64,000 nt of DNA. Origin: Ornithinimicrobium pekingense DSM 21552. Lineage in GTDB: Bacteria > Actinomycetota > Actinomycetes > Actinomycetales > Dermatophilaceae. Under the pieces are notes generated by a model. It was not told the origin of the DNA. It saw nothing but the letters and a program-made list of their open reading frames with translations, and searched no databases. Both the position numbers and the translations under genes were made by a program. The DNA lies in assembly GCF_000421185.1 (NCBI RefSeq), contig NZ_ATWJ01000008.1:186001-250000 (forward strand), read 5' to 3'. This document shows positions 13,549 to 20,987 of the stretch, in pieces (the first letter of the stretch is position 1; each line of letters begins with the position of its first letter).

Positions 13549-14868
13549 ATGAACGACACCACGAAGTGGATCATGATCATCCTGCTGCTGCTGCTGATCG
13601 CCGCCGCGGTGTTCATGCTCCTGCGCTCCCCCGGCAAGGACAACGGCACCGACGAGCGGGATGGTGCGCTGACCCGTGGGGACGCCGACCGTGACGGCGT
13701 GCCGGACGCGCGGGAGCGCCCCGTCGACCAGGGCAGCGGCGCGGGCGCCGTGGACCGTGGCGTCTACGACCAGGAGGCGGACACGGCCGCCCGCGCCGGC
13801 ACGGCGCACGCCGCTCCTGAGGCGGAGCCGGTCGTCGCCGACCGCGAGCACCCCGTCGCCGACCGGGACCACCCCGTCGCCGACCGTGGTGACACCGTGG
13901 GTGACCGCGACGAGACCGTCCACCGCGACGAGCCCGTCGGGCACGTCACGGACGAGGACCCGACCACGGCACCGGTCGAGACCACCGGCTACGACGACAC
14001 GACCACGACCCCCGTGGAGGTGCCGCCGACGCACTTCGACGACGGCACCGCGCGGGACGCCGACGTGCAGGAGGCTCCTGCGACCGGCTGGGACGAGCCC
14101 GCCACCACCGCGACGGCCCCCGTGGCGTCCGAGGACACCACCACCGACGTCCACCCCCTGACCGACGACGAGGTCACCCACGGCGGCAGCGACGAGCCCC
14201 TCACCCGCGGGGAGCAGGAGCCCTGGGACGGGGGCGACGAGGCCGCCGCCACCCCGGACATCCATGACGACGCAGCCGGGAGCACCTCCCCCGTCGACCG
14301 GGACGGGCCGGACACGACGGCCGCGGCCGCCGCTGGTGCGGCCGGCGCTGCTGGTGCCGCGGGCGCCGGTGCGGGTGCGCGGTCGCAGGACCGTGAGGAC
14401 GGCGCGGGCTACCACCAGGGCACGCTGTACGCCGACGACACCACCGTCCGGGACACCGGACGGGGGGCGACGGAGGAGCACCCGGTCGGTGAGGAGAGCA
14501 CCACCTACCGCGCGGCCCAGGGTGAGGCCGTGGTGGTCGAGGACGAGCGGGCCGACGCGCCGGCGGACACCGGCACCGGGGCACCGCAGACGGCCGACGA
14601 GATCGTGGAGGGCCGCCAGACCTCGACGACGGACGGCGCCGCGCCGGCACCGGTGTTCACCGAGGCGGCCTACGGCCCCGGCTCGGCCGAGCCGCTCGAG
14701 GACGGCACCGGGCCCGCCGGCTGGGAGATCAAGGGCAACATCGGCTCGATGCTCTTCCACACCCCCGAGTCGCCCAGCTACGACGCCGTGCGCGCCGAGG
14801 TCTGGTTCGAGAGCGAGGAGGCCGCCCGCACGGCCGGCTTCGCCCACTGGGACCGTCGCCGCCGCTGA
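13549..14868 (+). CDS. membrane-anchored, acidic low-complexity protein with C-terminal sunset-like domain
   Basis: A 439-residue protein with one N-terminal transmembrane helix (residues about 7-26, IMIILLLLLIAAAVFMLL). A very long Asp/Glu/Thr/Pro-rich, probably disordered region of about 350 residues follows. It includes near-repeats of HPVADRD (positions 13838-13890) and an Ala/Gly tract (14320-14370). The last 45 residues are the only folded-looking part: WEIKGNIGSMLFHTPES, then AEVWFESEEAARTAGF. This resembles the small C-terminal module called the sunset domain in actinobacterial proteins (recalled from memory). The ATG has a strong AGGAGG upstream and a TACGGT -10 near 13470. Function unknown; the acidic tail could be cytoplasmic or surface exposed. 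Confidence 0.75.
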   Translation: MNDTTKWIMIILLLLLIAAAVFMLLRSPGKDNGTDERDGALTRGDADRDGVPDARERPVDQGSGAGAVDRGVYDQEADTAARAGTAHAAPEAEPVVADREHPVADRDHPVADRGDTVGDRDETVHRDEPVGHVTDEDPTTAPVETTGYDDTTTTPVEVPPTHFDDGTARDADVQEAPATGWDEPATTATAPVASEDTTTDVHPLTDDEVTHGGSDEPLTRGEQEPWDGGDEAAATPDIHDDAAGSTSPVDRDGPDTTAAAAAGAAGAAGAAGAGAGARSQDREDGAGYHQGTLYADDTTVRDTGRGATEEHPVGEESTTYRAAQGEAVVVEDERADAPADTGTGAPQTADEIVEGRQTSTTDGAAPAPVFTEAAYGPGSAEPLEDGTGPAGWEIKGNIGSMLFHTPESPSYDAVRAEVWFESEEAARTAGFAHWDRRRR

Positions 14869-14882
14869 GGTGCTGCTCGAGC

Positions 14883-14915
14883 GCGGGCCCTGCCGACCCC
14901 GTCGGCAGGGCCCGC
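14883..14915 (+). terminator. perfect 15-bp hairpin terminator
   Basis: Arms 14883-14897 and 14901-14915 pair perfectly around a 3-nt loop, 15 nt after the stop of the acidic membrane protein gene. No U-tract follows. Confidence 0.7.
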
Positions 14916-14932
14916 GGCCTGTCCCGTCACGC

Positions 14933-14948
14933 TGTGTCCGGCGTCACA
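14933..14948. promoter_or_regulatory. CRP/GlxR-like site
   Basis: TGTGT-N6-TCACA matches the CRP-family consensus TGTGA-N6-TCACA with one mismatch. It lies about 285 bp before the cell-wall hydrolase gene. Confidence 0.5.
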
Positions 14949-15091
14949 CCCGTCACACCAGGACACGCGGACCACACCGCTGCGCGGGCCGCGTGTGACC
15001 CGCGAAACAGATGTGACAGAGGCGCAAAACTGCTGGTCAGCGAGTTACACCGGTGTGATATTGGGCTTGACCTGCGACGATGCCCTCACGG

Positions 15092-15107
15092 TGTGACCAA
15101 ACTCACG
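15092..15107. promoter_or_regulatory. second CRP/GlxR-like site
   Basis: TGTGA-N6-TCACG matches the TGTGA-N6-TCACA consensus with one mismatch. It lies 126 bp before the start codon and 159 bp from the first site. Confidence 0.5.
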
Positions 15108-15132
15108 GAGTTACATGCTTGTGGTTCCCGCA

Positions 15133-15224
15133 TGGGACGGCCTCAACGGACGACGAGAGGCTTGCGCAGGTCGCTGACATGGGGATTCACTGTCCCTGCT
15201 CGCCCCTGCGAGAGTCCCGTCCCA
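15133..15224 (+). ncRNA. candidate structured 5' leader RNA
   Basis: A long-range 8-bp stem (15133-15140 with 15217-15224, core GGGACGG/CCGTCCC) would enclose three smaller hairpins: CCTC/GAGG after 15141, CGCAGG/CCTGCG, and GGGA/TCCC inside it. The 3' strand of the closing stem ends 8 nt before the ATG at 15233, where a ribosome binding site would be expected; none is visible. It could be a cis-regulatory RNA. It does not show the canonical ydaO (c-di-AMP) core sequences that I remember. Confidence 0.3.
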
Positions 15225-15232
15225 CGAGTCAG

Positions 15233-16885
15233 ATGGCTGGTTCTATGTCGTCCCGTACGCGCAGTCTGTCCCGCACGCTGATCGCCGTCACCGCGGCCAC
15301 CGCCCCGGTGGTCGCGCTCGCCCCCACCGCCTCCGCCGCACCGTCCCCCCAGGTGCCGCGCCTGCCCCAGGGCCTGGTGCCCGCCACGCCGACGATGCCG
15401 GCCGCGCCGGCGCGCATCCTGCCCACGGTGGAGCACAACAGCGTCACCCGGTGGGTCAGCGTCCCGGTCGCCAACGTGCGCTCCGGGCCGAGCACGTCAT
15501 ACAAGGTCGTGGGCACCAGGACGCAGGGCGCCGCCGTGAAGGGCACCGTCACCTCCAACGGCTGGCTGAAGATCTCGGACACGCAGTTCATCGCGCCGTC
15601 GGTCGTCAGCTCCACCGACCCGGGCGCACCGAGCGCCGGCACCGCCGGACAGACCGCGACGATGTACCTGTCCGCCAAGGTCGGCAACGTGCGGTCGGGG
15701 GCGGGCCTGCAGCACCGCGTCGTCGGCACGCTGCTCAAGGGTGCCGAGGTCAAGGGCACCTGGACCAGCAACGGCTGGCTGAAGATGGCCGGGGACCGCT
15801 ACGTCAGCGGCACCATCCTCACCTCCTCCGGCTCCTCCTCGGCCCCGGCGGGCGGCAGCCCGACCGCCCCGTCGACCTCCGGGACGGTGGCCCGCTGGGT
15901 CAGCGTGCCCGTGGCCAACGTGCGGCGCGGGCCGTCGACGTCGCACTCGGTGGTCGGCACCAAGACCTCCGGGGCCCAGGTCCGCGGCACCCTCAGCTCC
16001 AACGGGTGGCTGAAGATCTCCGACACGCAGTACATGGCGCCCTCGGTGCTCACGAACGACCAGCCCGGTGGCAGCACCTCGAGCGACACCTCCACCGAGG
16101 TGACGCAGTACGTCACCGCCGCCGTGGCGAACATCCGCTCCGGCCCGGGTCTGAACCACCGGGTGGTCGGGACGACGACGCAGGGCACCCGGCTCACCGG
16201 GACCTGGACGAGCAACAACTGGCTCGACCTGGGCGGCGGGCGCTTCATCAGCGGCCTGATCCTCAGCTCGGGGGCCACGGCCACGCCGCCGCCCGCCTCC
16301 CAGGTGGTCGACCGCTGGGTCAGCGTCCCGGTCGCCAACGTGCGCTCCGGCCCCTCGACCTCCTACTCGGTCGTCGGCACCAAGACGCAGGGCACCAAGG
16401 TCAGCGGCGAGGTGAGCAACGGCTGGCTGAAGATCTCGGCCACCCAGTACATGGCCGAGAGCGTGCTCACCGCCACTCCCCCGGCGACCAGCCCCGCCCC
16501 GGCGCCCGCGCCCGCGCCCGCGCCGCCCGCGCCCACCCCGCTGCGCCAGGCGCTCCTCGACACGGCGGCCCAGTACGTCGGCTACCCCTACGTGCTCTAC
16601 GGCACGCCGCCGGAGGCCTTCGACTGCTCGGCCTACACCTGGTGGATCTACAAGCAGAACGGCATCAACATCCCGCGCACGGTCCGCGACCAGCGCACGT
16701 TCGTCACCCCGGTCACCGACCCCCAGCCGGGCGACCTGATCTTCTACAAGAACTACTACCACGTGGGCATCTACGCCGGGAACGGCATGACCTACGAGGC
16801 GCAGAACCCCGACGTCGACGTCATCTACGGCAAGGTGTGGGACCGCCCGGAGAACGTCTGGTACGGCCGGGTGCCGGGGCTCTGA
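15233..16885 (+). CDS. exported SH3-repeat NlpC/P60 peptidoglycan endopeptidase
   Basis: A secreted cell-wall hydrolase of about 550 residues. A signal peptide (basic start, then LIAVTAATAPVVALAPTASAA) is followed by five bacterial SH3 modules of about 60-70 residues each, a Pro-Ala linker, and a C-terminal NlpC/P60 domain. The catalytic Cys is in AFDCSAYTWW and the His in YYHVGIYAGNG. Such enzymes cleave stem peptides of peptidoglycan. The SH3 repeats alternate: modules 1, 3 and 5 share VSVPVANVR, and modules 2 and 4 share a GTWTSN/SGxIL type. The start is uncertain between ATG 15233 and ATG 15245; neither has a good RBS. The long leader suggests tight regulation. It converges on pyrE across a shared terminator. 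Confidence 0.9.
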   Translation: MAGSMSSRTRSLSRTLIAVTAATAPVVALAPTASAAPSPQVPRLPQGLVPATPTMPAAPARILPTVEHNSVTRWVSVPVANVRSGPSTSYKVVGTRTQGAAVKGTVTSNGWLKISDTQFIAPSVVSSTDPGAPSAGTAGQTATMYLSAKVGNVRSGAGLQHRVVGTLLKGAEVKGTWTSNGWLKMAGDRYVSGTILTSSGSSSAPAGGSPTAPSTSGTVARWVSVPVANVRRGPSTSHSVVGTKTSGAQVRGTLSSNGWLKISDTQYMAPSVLTNDQPGGSTSSDTSTEVTQYVTAAVANIRSGPGLNHRVVGTTTQGTRLTGTWTSNNWLDLGGGRFISGLILSSGATATPPPASQVVDRWVSVPVANVRSGPSTSYSVVGTKTQGTKVSGEVSNGWLKISATQYMAESVLTATPPATSPAPAPAPAPAPPAPTPLRQALLDTAAQYVGYPYVLYGTPPEAFDCSAYTWWIYKQNGINIPRTVRDQRTFVTPVTDPQPGDLIFYKNYYHVGIYAGNGMTYEAQNPDVDVIYGKVWDRPENVWYGRVPGL

Positions 16886-16898
16886 CCTCCAGCACCAC

Positions 16899-16949
16899 GG
16901 CACGGCAGGGCCCCCGCACCCGGGGAAGGTGCGGGGGCCCTGCCGTGCC
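16899..16949. terminator. bidirectional 21-bp hairpin terminator
   Basis: Arms 16899-16919 and 16929-16949 pair perfectly over 21 bp around a 9-nt loop, between the NlpC/P60 gene and the convergent pyrE. The hairpin abuts the pyrE stop codon and would serve both strands. Confidence 0.85.
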
Positions 16950-17495
16950 CTACGCCAGCCCGAGGTCCTCCAGGGAGTAGGCCGCGAGGTAGTCCACGCC
17001 CGCCCCCCGGATGCGCTCGTCGGCCCCGCTGGCACGGTCGGCGATGACCGCCACGGCCACCACCTCGGCCCCCGCCCCGCGCACCGCCTCGACCGCCGTG
17101 AGCGGCGAGCCGCCCGTGGTGCTGGTGTCCTCGACGACCAGCACGCGGCGCCCGGCGATCGAGGGGCCCTCCACGCGCTGCTGCAGCCCGTGGGCCTTCT
17201 CGCTCTTGCGCACCACGAAGGCGTCCAGCCGCCGGCCCCGGCGCGCGGCCGCGTGCAGCATCGCGGTGGCCACGGGGTCGGCGCCCATGGTCAGGCCCCC
17301 GACGGCGTCGTAGTCCAGCTCCCCGGTGAGGTCGAGCATGACGTCGCCGACCAGCGGCGCGGCCTCGCCGTCGAGGGTGACCCGGCGCAGGTCGACGTAG
17401 TAGTCGGCCTCCGTGCCGGAGGAGAGCGTGACGCGGCCGTGCACGACGGCCTTGTCCTTGACGATCTCGAGCAGTCGCTCGCGGGCAGCAGTCAT
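16950..17495 (-). CDS. pyrE: orotate phosphoribosyltransferase
   Basis: This enzyme transfers PRPP phosphoribose to orotate, giving OMP in pyrimidine synthesis. The 181-residue protein shows the PRTase core: VGGLTMGADPVATAML, the flexible loop region RRGRRLDAFVVRKSEKAHG, and the PRPP-binding motif VLVVEDTSTTGGS. The ATG at 17493-17495 begins MTAARERLLEIV, typical of actinobacterial PyrE. A TACCCT hexamer lies 8 nt upstream. It ends in a TAG directly at the shared hairpin. The SDR gene upstream on the same strand is separated by 24 nt and may be co-transcribed. Confidence 0.95.
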   Translation of the reverse strand: MTAARERLLEIVKDKAVVHGRVTLSSGTEADYYVDLRRVTLDGEAAPLVGDVMLDLTGELDYDAVGGLTMGADPVATAMLHAAARRGRRLDAFVVRKSEKAHGLQQRVEGPSIAGRRVLVVEDTSTTGGSPLTAVEAVRGAGAEVVAVAVIADRASGADERIRGAGVDYLAAYSLEDLGLA

Positions 17496-17519
17496 GGGAC
17501 CCGAGGGTAGTGGGCCCGC

Positions 17520-18305
17520 TCAGCGCCCCCGGTCCCGCGGTCGGCGCCGGGTCGCCAGCGAGCCCGCCACCCGGCGGCTGAGGCGCCGCGGCACCACCCG
17601 CAGGACCCCCACGACCCCCTTGTAGACCGGGGACGGCACGGCCACCACGGTGCCGTCGCCGACGGCCTCCAGTGCGTCACGCACCACGTCCGGCGCCCGC
17701 AGCCACAGCCCCGCCGGCAGGCGCGACATGTCCATCTCCGCGCGCTGGTGGAACTCGGTGCGCACGAAGCCGGGGCACAGCGCGGTCACGGTCACCCCGT
17801 GCGGCGCGAGCTCGGTGGCGAGCGCCTCGGACAGGACCGTCACGTAGGACTTGATCGCCGAGTAGTGCCCCATCACGGTGAAGGAGGCCACGGAGGAGAC
17901 GTTGAGGATCGCGCCGTGCCCCCGCCCGCGCATCGCGCCGCCGGCGGCGTGGCACAGCACCATCACCGCGCGCACCATCACGTCGACGGCGCGCTCCTCC
18001 TCCTCGAGGTCGTTGCTGACGAACCCCCTGCGCGACCCGAAGCCGGCGTTGTTGACGAGCAGGTCGACCGGTCGCGCGGGGTCGGCGAGCCGGTCGGCCA
18101 CGCGCTGCAGCTGGGACCGGTCGGCCAGGTCGGCCGCGAGCACCTCCACGTCGGCCCCGTGCCGGGCACGCAGCTCGGCGGCGACCGCCGCCAGACGGTC
18201 CCGGTCCCGCGCGACGAGGACGAGGTCCTCACCCCGCGCGGCCAGCTGCTCGGCGAACTCCCGGCCCAGTCCGGCGGTCGCGCCGGTCACGAGTGCGACG
18301 GTCAT
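17520..18305 (-). CDS. short-chain dehydrogenase/reductase (SDR)
   Basis: A 261-residue classical SDR. It has the Rossmann glycine motif TGATAGLGRE at residues 7-16, LADRSQL, the NNAG motif (LLVNNAGFG), the catalytic Ser in NVSSVASF, and Tyr/Lys in YSAIKSY, followed by PGFVRTEF. The substrate cannot be inferred. The C terminus (RVVPRRLSRRVAGSLATRRRPR) is unusually basic, as in SDRs that sit on membranes or act on lipid-like substrates. TACCCT stands 7 nt before the ATG at 18305, which indicates a leaderless mRNA. Confidence 0.88.
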   Translation of the reverse strand: MTVALVTGATAGLGREFAEQLAARGEDLVLVARDRDRLAAVAAELRARHGADVEVLAADLADRSQLQRVADRLADPARPVDLLVNNAGFGSRRGFVSNDLEEEERAVDVMVRAVMVLCHAAGGAMRGRGHGAILNVSSVASFTVMGHYSAIKSYVTVLSEALATELAPHGVTVTALCPGFVRTEFHQRAEMDMSRLPAGLWLRAPDVVRDALEAVGDGTVVAVPSPVYKGVVGVLRVVPRRLSRRVAGSLATRRRPRDRGR

Positions 18306-18388
18306 GCCGCACAGGGTATGGCGCTCGCCGCGCCGGCCGCGCGGCGCAGGGTGGCTAGGCTGACGGCTCCACGCAGAAGGAGGCTCGC

Positions 18389-18802
18389 ATGGCACCGGAG
18401 TTCACCGTCGACCTCGTGGTGGCGGGCAGCCCCGAGGAGGTCTGGCAGCGGCTGTGGGACCTGGACCGCCACGGCGCGACCGTCCCGCTGACCACCATGA
18501 CCGGAGGACCGCTCGGGCCCGGCGTCCGCTTCTCGGGCCGCACGGCCCTGGGCCCGCTCGGCTTCGACGACGACATGGTCGTGCGCGACTGGGACCCGCC
18601 GCGACGTGCGGTCGTGGACAAGGTCGGCCGCGTCGTCACCGGGTCGATCGTCGCCACGCTGGAGCCGGTCGTCGACGGCACCCTGCTGCGGTGGCGCCAG
18701 ACCTACGGCTCCGCCCTCGTCCCCGGCCGCCTCGCCGGGCTCGCCCGCCCGGCCGTGCGCGCCGCATACCGCAGCGCCCTGCGTCGCATCGCCGCCCCCT
18801 GA
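18389..18802 (+). CDS. SRPBCC family protein
   Basis: A 137-residue START-like protein. The usual first strand FTVDLVVAGSPEEVWQRLWDLDRHG and the middle strands GVRFSGRTALGPLGFDDDMVVRDWDPP are present. The C-terminal helix AGLARPAVRAAYRSALRRIAA fits the superfamily. An AAGGAGG RBS lies 5 nt before the ATG, and a TAGGCT -10 lies near 18356, so this gene has a conventional short leader. It diverges from the SDR gene across 83 bp and is followed by xth after 51 nt. The ligand is unknown. Confidence 0.8.
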   Translation: MAPEFTVDLVVAGSPEEVWQRLWDLDRHGATVPLTTMTGGPLGPGVRFSGRTALGPLGFDDDMVVRDWDPPRRAVVDKVGRVVTGSIVATLEPVVDGTLLRWRQTYGSALVPGRLAGLARPAVRAAYRSALRRIAAP

Positions 18803-18840
18803 GCGACCTCCCGCCCGGTCGGGCGCGGTGGGCGCCCGCC

Positions 18841-18846
18841 TAGGGT
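18841..18846 (+). promoter_or_regulatory. -10 hexamer of leaderless xth
   Basis: TAGGGT stands exactly 7 nt before the GTG at 18854, in a gap without Shine-Dalgarno. This supports GTG 18854 rather than the in-frame GTG at 18845 as the start. Confidence 0.6.
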
Positions 18847-18853
18847 GGGGCGC

Positions 18854-19654
18854 GTGCGCATCGCCACCTGGAACTGCAACAGCATCCGCTCCCGCGTCGA
18901 CCGTGCCGTCGCCTTCCTGGAGCGGCACGACGTCGACGTGCTGGCGCTGCAGGAGACCAAGTGCCGCGACGACCAGTTCCCGATGATGCCCTTCCAGGCC
19001 GCGGGGTATGACGTCGCGCACGTCGGCTACAACCAGTGGAACGGCGTCGCGGTGGTCTCCCGGGTCGGGCTGGAGGACGTGCAGGTCGGCTTCGAGGGGA
19101 TGCCGACGTGGGGCGACGGTGACGAGGCGACGGCCGAGGCGCGGGCGGTCTCGGCGGTGTGCGCCGGGGTGCGGGTGTGGTCGCTCTACGTGCCCAACGG
19201 GCGCTCGCTGGTCGACCCGCACCTGCTCTACAAGCTGGACTGGCTCGCCGCGCTGCGCGACGCCGGGTCGGGCTGGCTGGCGCGGGACCCGGAGGCGCCG
19301 ATCGCGCTCATGGGCGACTGGAACATCGCCCCGACCGACGACGACGTGTGGTCGGTGGAGTACTACGAGGGCAAGACCCACACCTCGCCGGAGGAGCGGG
19401 CGGCCTTCGCCGGGGTGGTCGACGCCGGCTTCACCGACGTGACGCGCGAGCACACACCCGGCCCGGGGACGTTCACCTACTGGGACTACACCCGGCTGGC
19501 GTTCCCCAAGCGCCGCGGCATGCGGATCGACTTCTGCCTGGGCAGCCCCGCCCTCGCCGGCCGCGTCGAGGGTGCGTTCATCGACCGCGAGGAGCGCAAG
19601 GGCAAGGGGGCCAGCGACCACGCGCCCGTGGTCGTCGACCTGACAGCTGCGTGA
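18854..19654 (+). CDS. xth: exodeoxyribonuclease III / AP endonuclease
   Basis: A 266-residue enzyme of the EEP (exonuclease-endonuclease-phosphatase) fold that cuts abasic sites and trims 3' ends in base excision repair. All family motifs are visible: MRIATWNCNS at the start, LALQETKC with the metal-binding Glu, NGVAVVSR, SLYVPNGR, GDWNIAPTDDD, FTYWDYTRLAFPKRRGMRIDF and the catalytic ASDHAPVVV. The start GTG 18854 is preceded by a perfectly spaced -10 hexamer. The last codons and the stop lie inside a 42-bp sequence that is repeated perfectly 83 bp further on. Confidence 0.95.
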   Translation: MRIATWNCNSIRSRVDRAVAFLERHDVDVLALQETKCRDDQFPMMPFQAAGYDVAHVGYNQWNGVAVVSRVGLEDVQVGFEGMPTWGDGDEATAEARAVSAVCAGVRVWSLYVPNGRSLVDPHLLYKLDWLAALRDAGSGWLARDPEAPIALMGDWNIAPTDDDVWSVEYYEGKTHTSPEERAAFAGVVDAGFTDVTREHTPGPGTFTYWDYTRLAFPKRRGMRIDFCLGSPALAGRVEGAFIDREERKGKGASDHAPVVVDLTAA

Positions 19655-19759
19655 GGACACGGAGCGCAGCGCAGCGAGCACCGGCCCGGAGGGCGGCGCG
19701 GAAGGTCGACAACGGGCTCGACCTGACAGCTGCGTGAGGACACGGAGCGCAGCGCAGCG
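19635..19759 (+). repeat. 42-bp perfect direct repeat, two copies 83 bp apart
   Basis: Copies at 19635-19676 and 19718-19759 are identical over 42 bp, separated by 41 bp. The first covers the last codons and stop of xth, and the second repeats this end (encoding DLTAA and a stop again) without an upstream gene. It looks like a tandem duplication of the gene end or a small repeat element. It contains the imperfect inner repeat GCGCAGCGCAGCG. Confidence 0.85.
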
Positions 19760-19775
19760 TCCCGACGGCCGGTTC

Positions 19776-20987
19776 TCACCGGCGTGAGCGCAGGGCGATC
19801 GGCAGCGTCAGCAGCACCAGCCCGGCCGTGATGGCCATGCCGACCCCGAACCCCCACCCGACGGCGACCGCCCCGACGAGGACGGACCCGGTGGCCGTTC
19901 CCGCGTCGAAGCCGGCGTTCCAGATCGCGCTGGCCGCCCCCACCCGTCGCGGGCCGGCCTTCTCGAAGGCCCGGATCATCGTCAGGGTCTGCAGGCCGCC
20001 GTAGGCCGCGCCGAGCAGGGCGCACCCGGCCAGCCACAGCAGCAGCGCCCCGGTCCCCACCGGGTCGCGGGTCAGCCAGGCGAGGGCCAGGAGCCCGGCG
20101 ACGGCCACGAGGACGAACGCCCACAGCAGCCGCCCGCTGCCGAGCCGGTCGGCGAGGCCGCCGGCCCGCCAGCGCAGGAGGGTCGAGACCAGCCCGAAGG
20201 CGAACAGCCCCGCCGTGGCCAGCCAGGCCACGGCGACCATCTGCGGCGCGAAGGTGATGAGCGCCCCGCCTGCCAGGGTGATCCCCAGCAGGATGAGGGT
20301 CGGCGGCAGGACCACCCGGAGCGTGGCCCGCCCCGTGGGAGCCTCCAGCACAGCGGGGTGCCGGTGGTCGTGCGTCGCACGCTCCGGCAGGTGCCGCGCG
20401 AGCACCACGGTCGCCGGGATGCCCAGCAGCGAGGCGCCGCTGAGCAGGAAGACGATCCAGAAGCCCCACGTCTCGGCGACCCAGGAGCCCACCGGCATGA
20501 GCAGGACGTTGGGCGCGGCGAGGGCGAGCGAGTAGGCACCCACCGCCGCGCCGCGCCGGGCCGGGTCCACGAGGAGCACCGCGGCGGCGCTGGCCGCGAC
20601 GGTGAGGATGCCGAAGCCGACCCCGCGCACCGCCGACAGCGCCAGGATGACCCCGAGCTCGTCGGTGAGGATGTGCAGCAGGGCGGGGACGCCCAGCAGG
20701 AGGAGCGCCAGGCTCAGGGTGAGCGCCCAGCCGACGCGGCGGATGAGGGCCGGCACCGCGAACTGCGTCGCGACGGTCGCTCCCAGGAGCACGAAGTTGA
20801 CCAGCCCCGCGCCCGCCGAGTCGGCACCGCCGCGCACCGCCCACAACGGCGCCACCGGCAGCAGCGCCGCATACCCCGAGAAGCCCGTGAAGGCCACCAC
20901 GGCGAGGGCGACCATCCCCGGGACCGACCACACGCTGCCGCGCAGGTCCTCCCCCCGGGGCGGGGGTGCGCCCCCGGGGACCGTCAC
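19776..20987 (-). CDS. MFS transporter, 12-helix type
   Basis: A 403-residue major facilitator with about 12 hydrophobic helices. The loop 2-3 region (VPALIRRVGWALT) and the GVGFGILTVAASAAAVLLVDP segment resemble drug/sugar efflux MFS proteins. No substrate is indicated. The start GTG at 20985-20987 overlaps the TGA of the HhH-GPD gene (GTGA), so the two are co-translated. Its stop lies 17 nt beyond the 42-bp repeat. The N terminus before helix 1 (residues 1-22) is Gly/Pro rich and likely cytoplasmic. Confidence 0.85.
   Translation of the reverse strand: MTVPGGAPPPRGEDLRGSVWSVPGMVALAVVAFTGFSGYAALLPVAPLWAVRGGADSAGAGLVNFVLLGATVATQFAVPALIRRVGWALTLSLALLLLGVPALLHILTDELGVILALSAVRGVGFGILTVAASAAAVLLVDPARRGAAVGAYSLALAAPNVLLMPVGSWVAETWGFWIVFLLSGASLLGIPATVVLARHLPERATHDHRHPAVLEAPTGRATLRVVLPPTLILLGITLAGGALITFAPQMVAVAWLATAGLFAFGLVSTLLRWRAGGLADRLGSGRLLWAFVLVAVAGLLALAWLTRDPVGTGALLLWLAGCALLGAAYGGLQTLTMIRAFEKAGPRRVGAASAIWNAGFDAGTATGSVLVGAVAVGWGFGVGMAITAGLVLLTLPIALRSRR

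Larger units (their letters stand above)
14869..15232 (+). promoter_or_regulatory. 364-bp gene-free regulatory region upstream of the SH3-NlpC/P60 gene
   Basis: It holds, in order, a terminator hairpin (14883-14915), a CRP-like site (14933-14948), a cluster of further TGTGAC/GTCACA and GTTACA words, a second CRP-like site (15092-15107) and a foldable leader (15133-15224) ending 8 nt before the start codon. The stretch is clearly richer in A/T than its neighbours. No coding frame with third-position bias was seen. Confidence 0.6.

Noticed and set aside
13838-13890. Short tandem DNA repeats as a repeat element
   Set aside because: They are the codons of the HPVADRD protein repeats in the acidic tether, better described as protein low complexity.
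15109-15232. A canonical ydaO (c-di-AMP) riboswitch before the NlpC/P60 gene
   Set aside because: The conserved core strings that I remember for this class were not found; only a generic structured leader is claimed.
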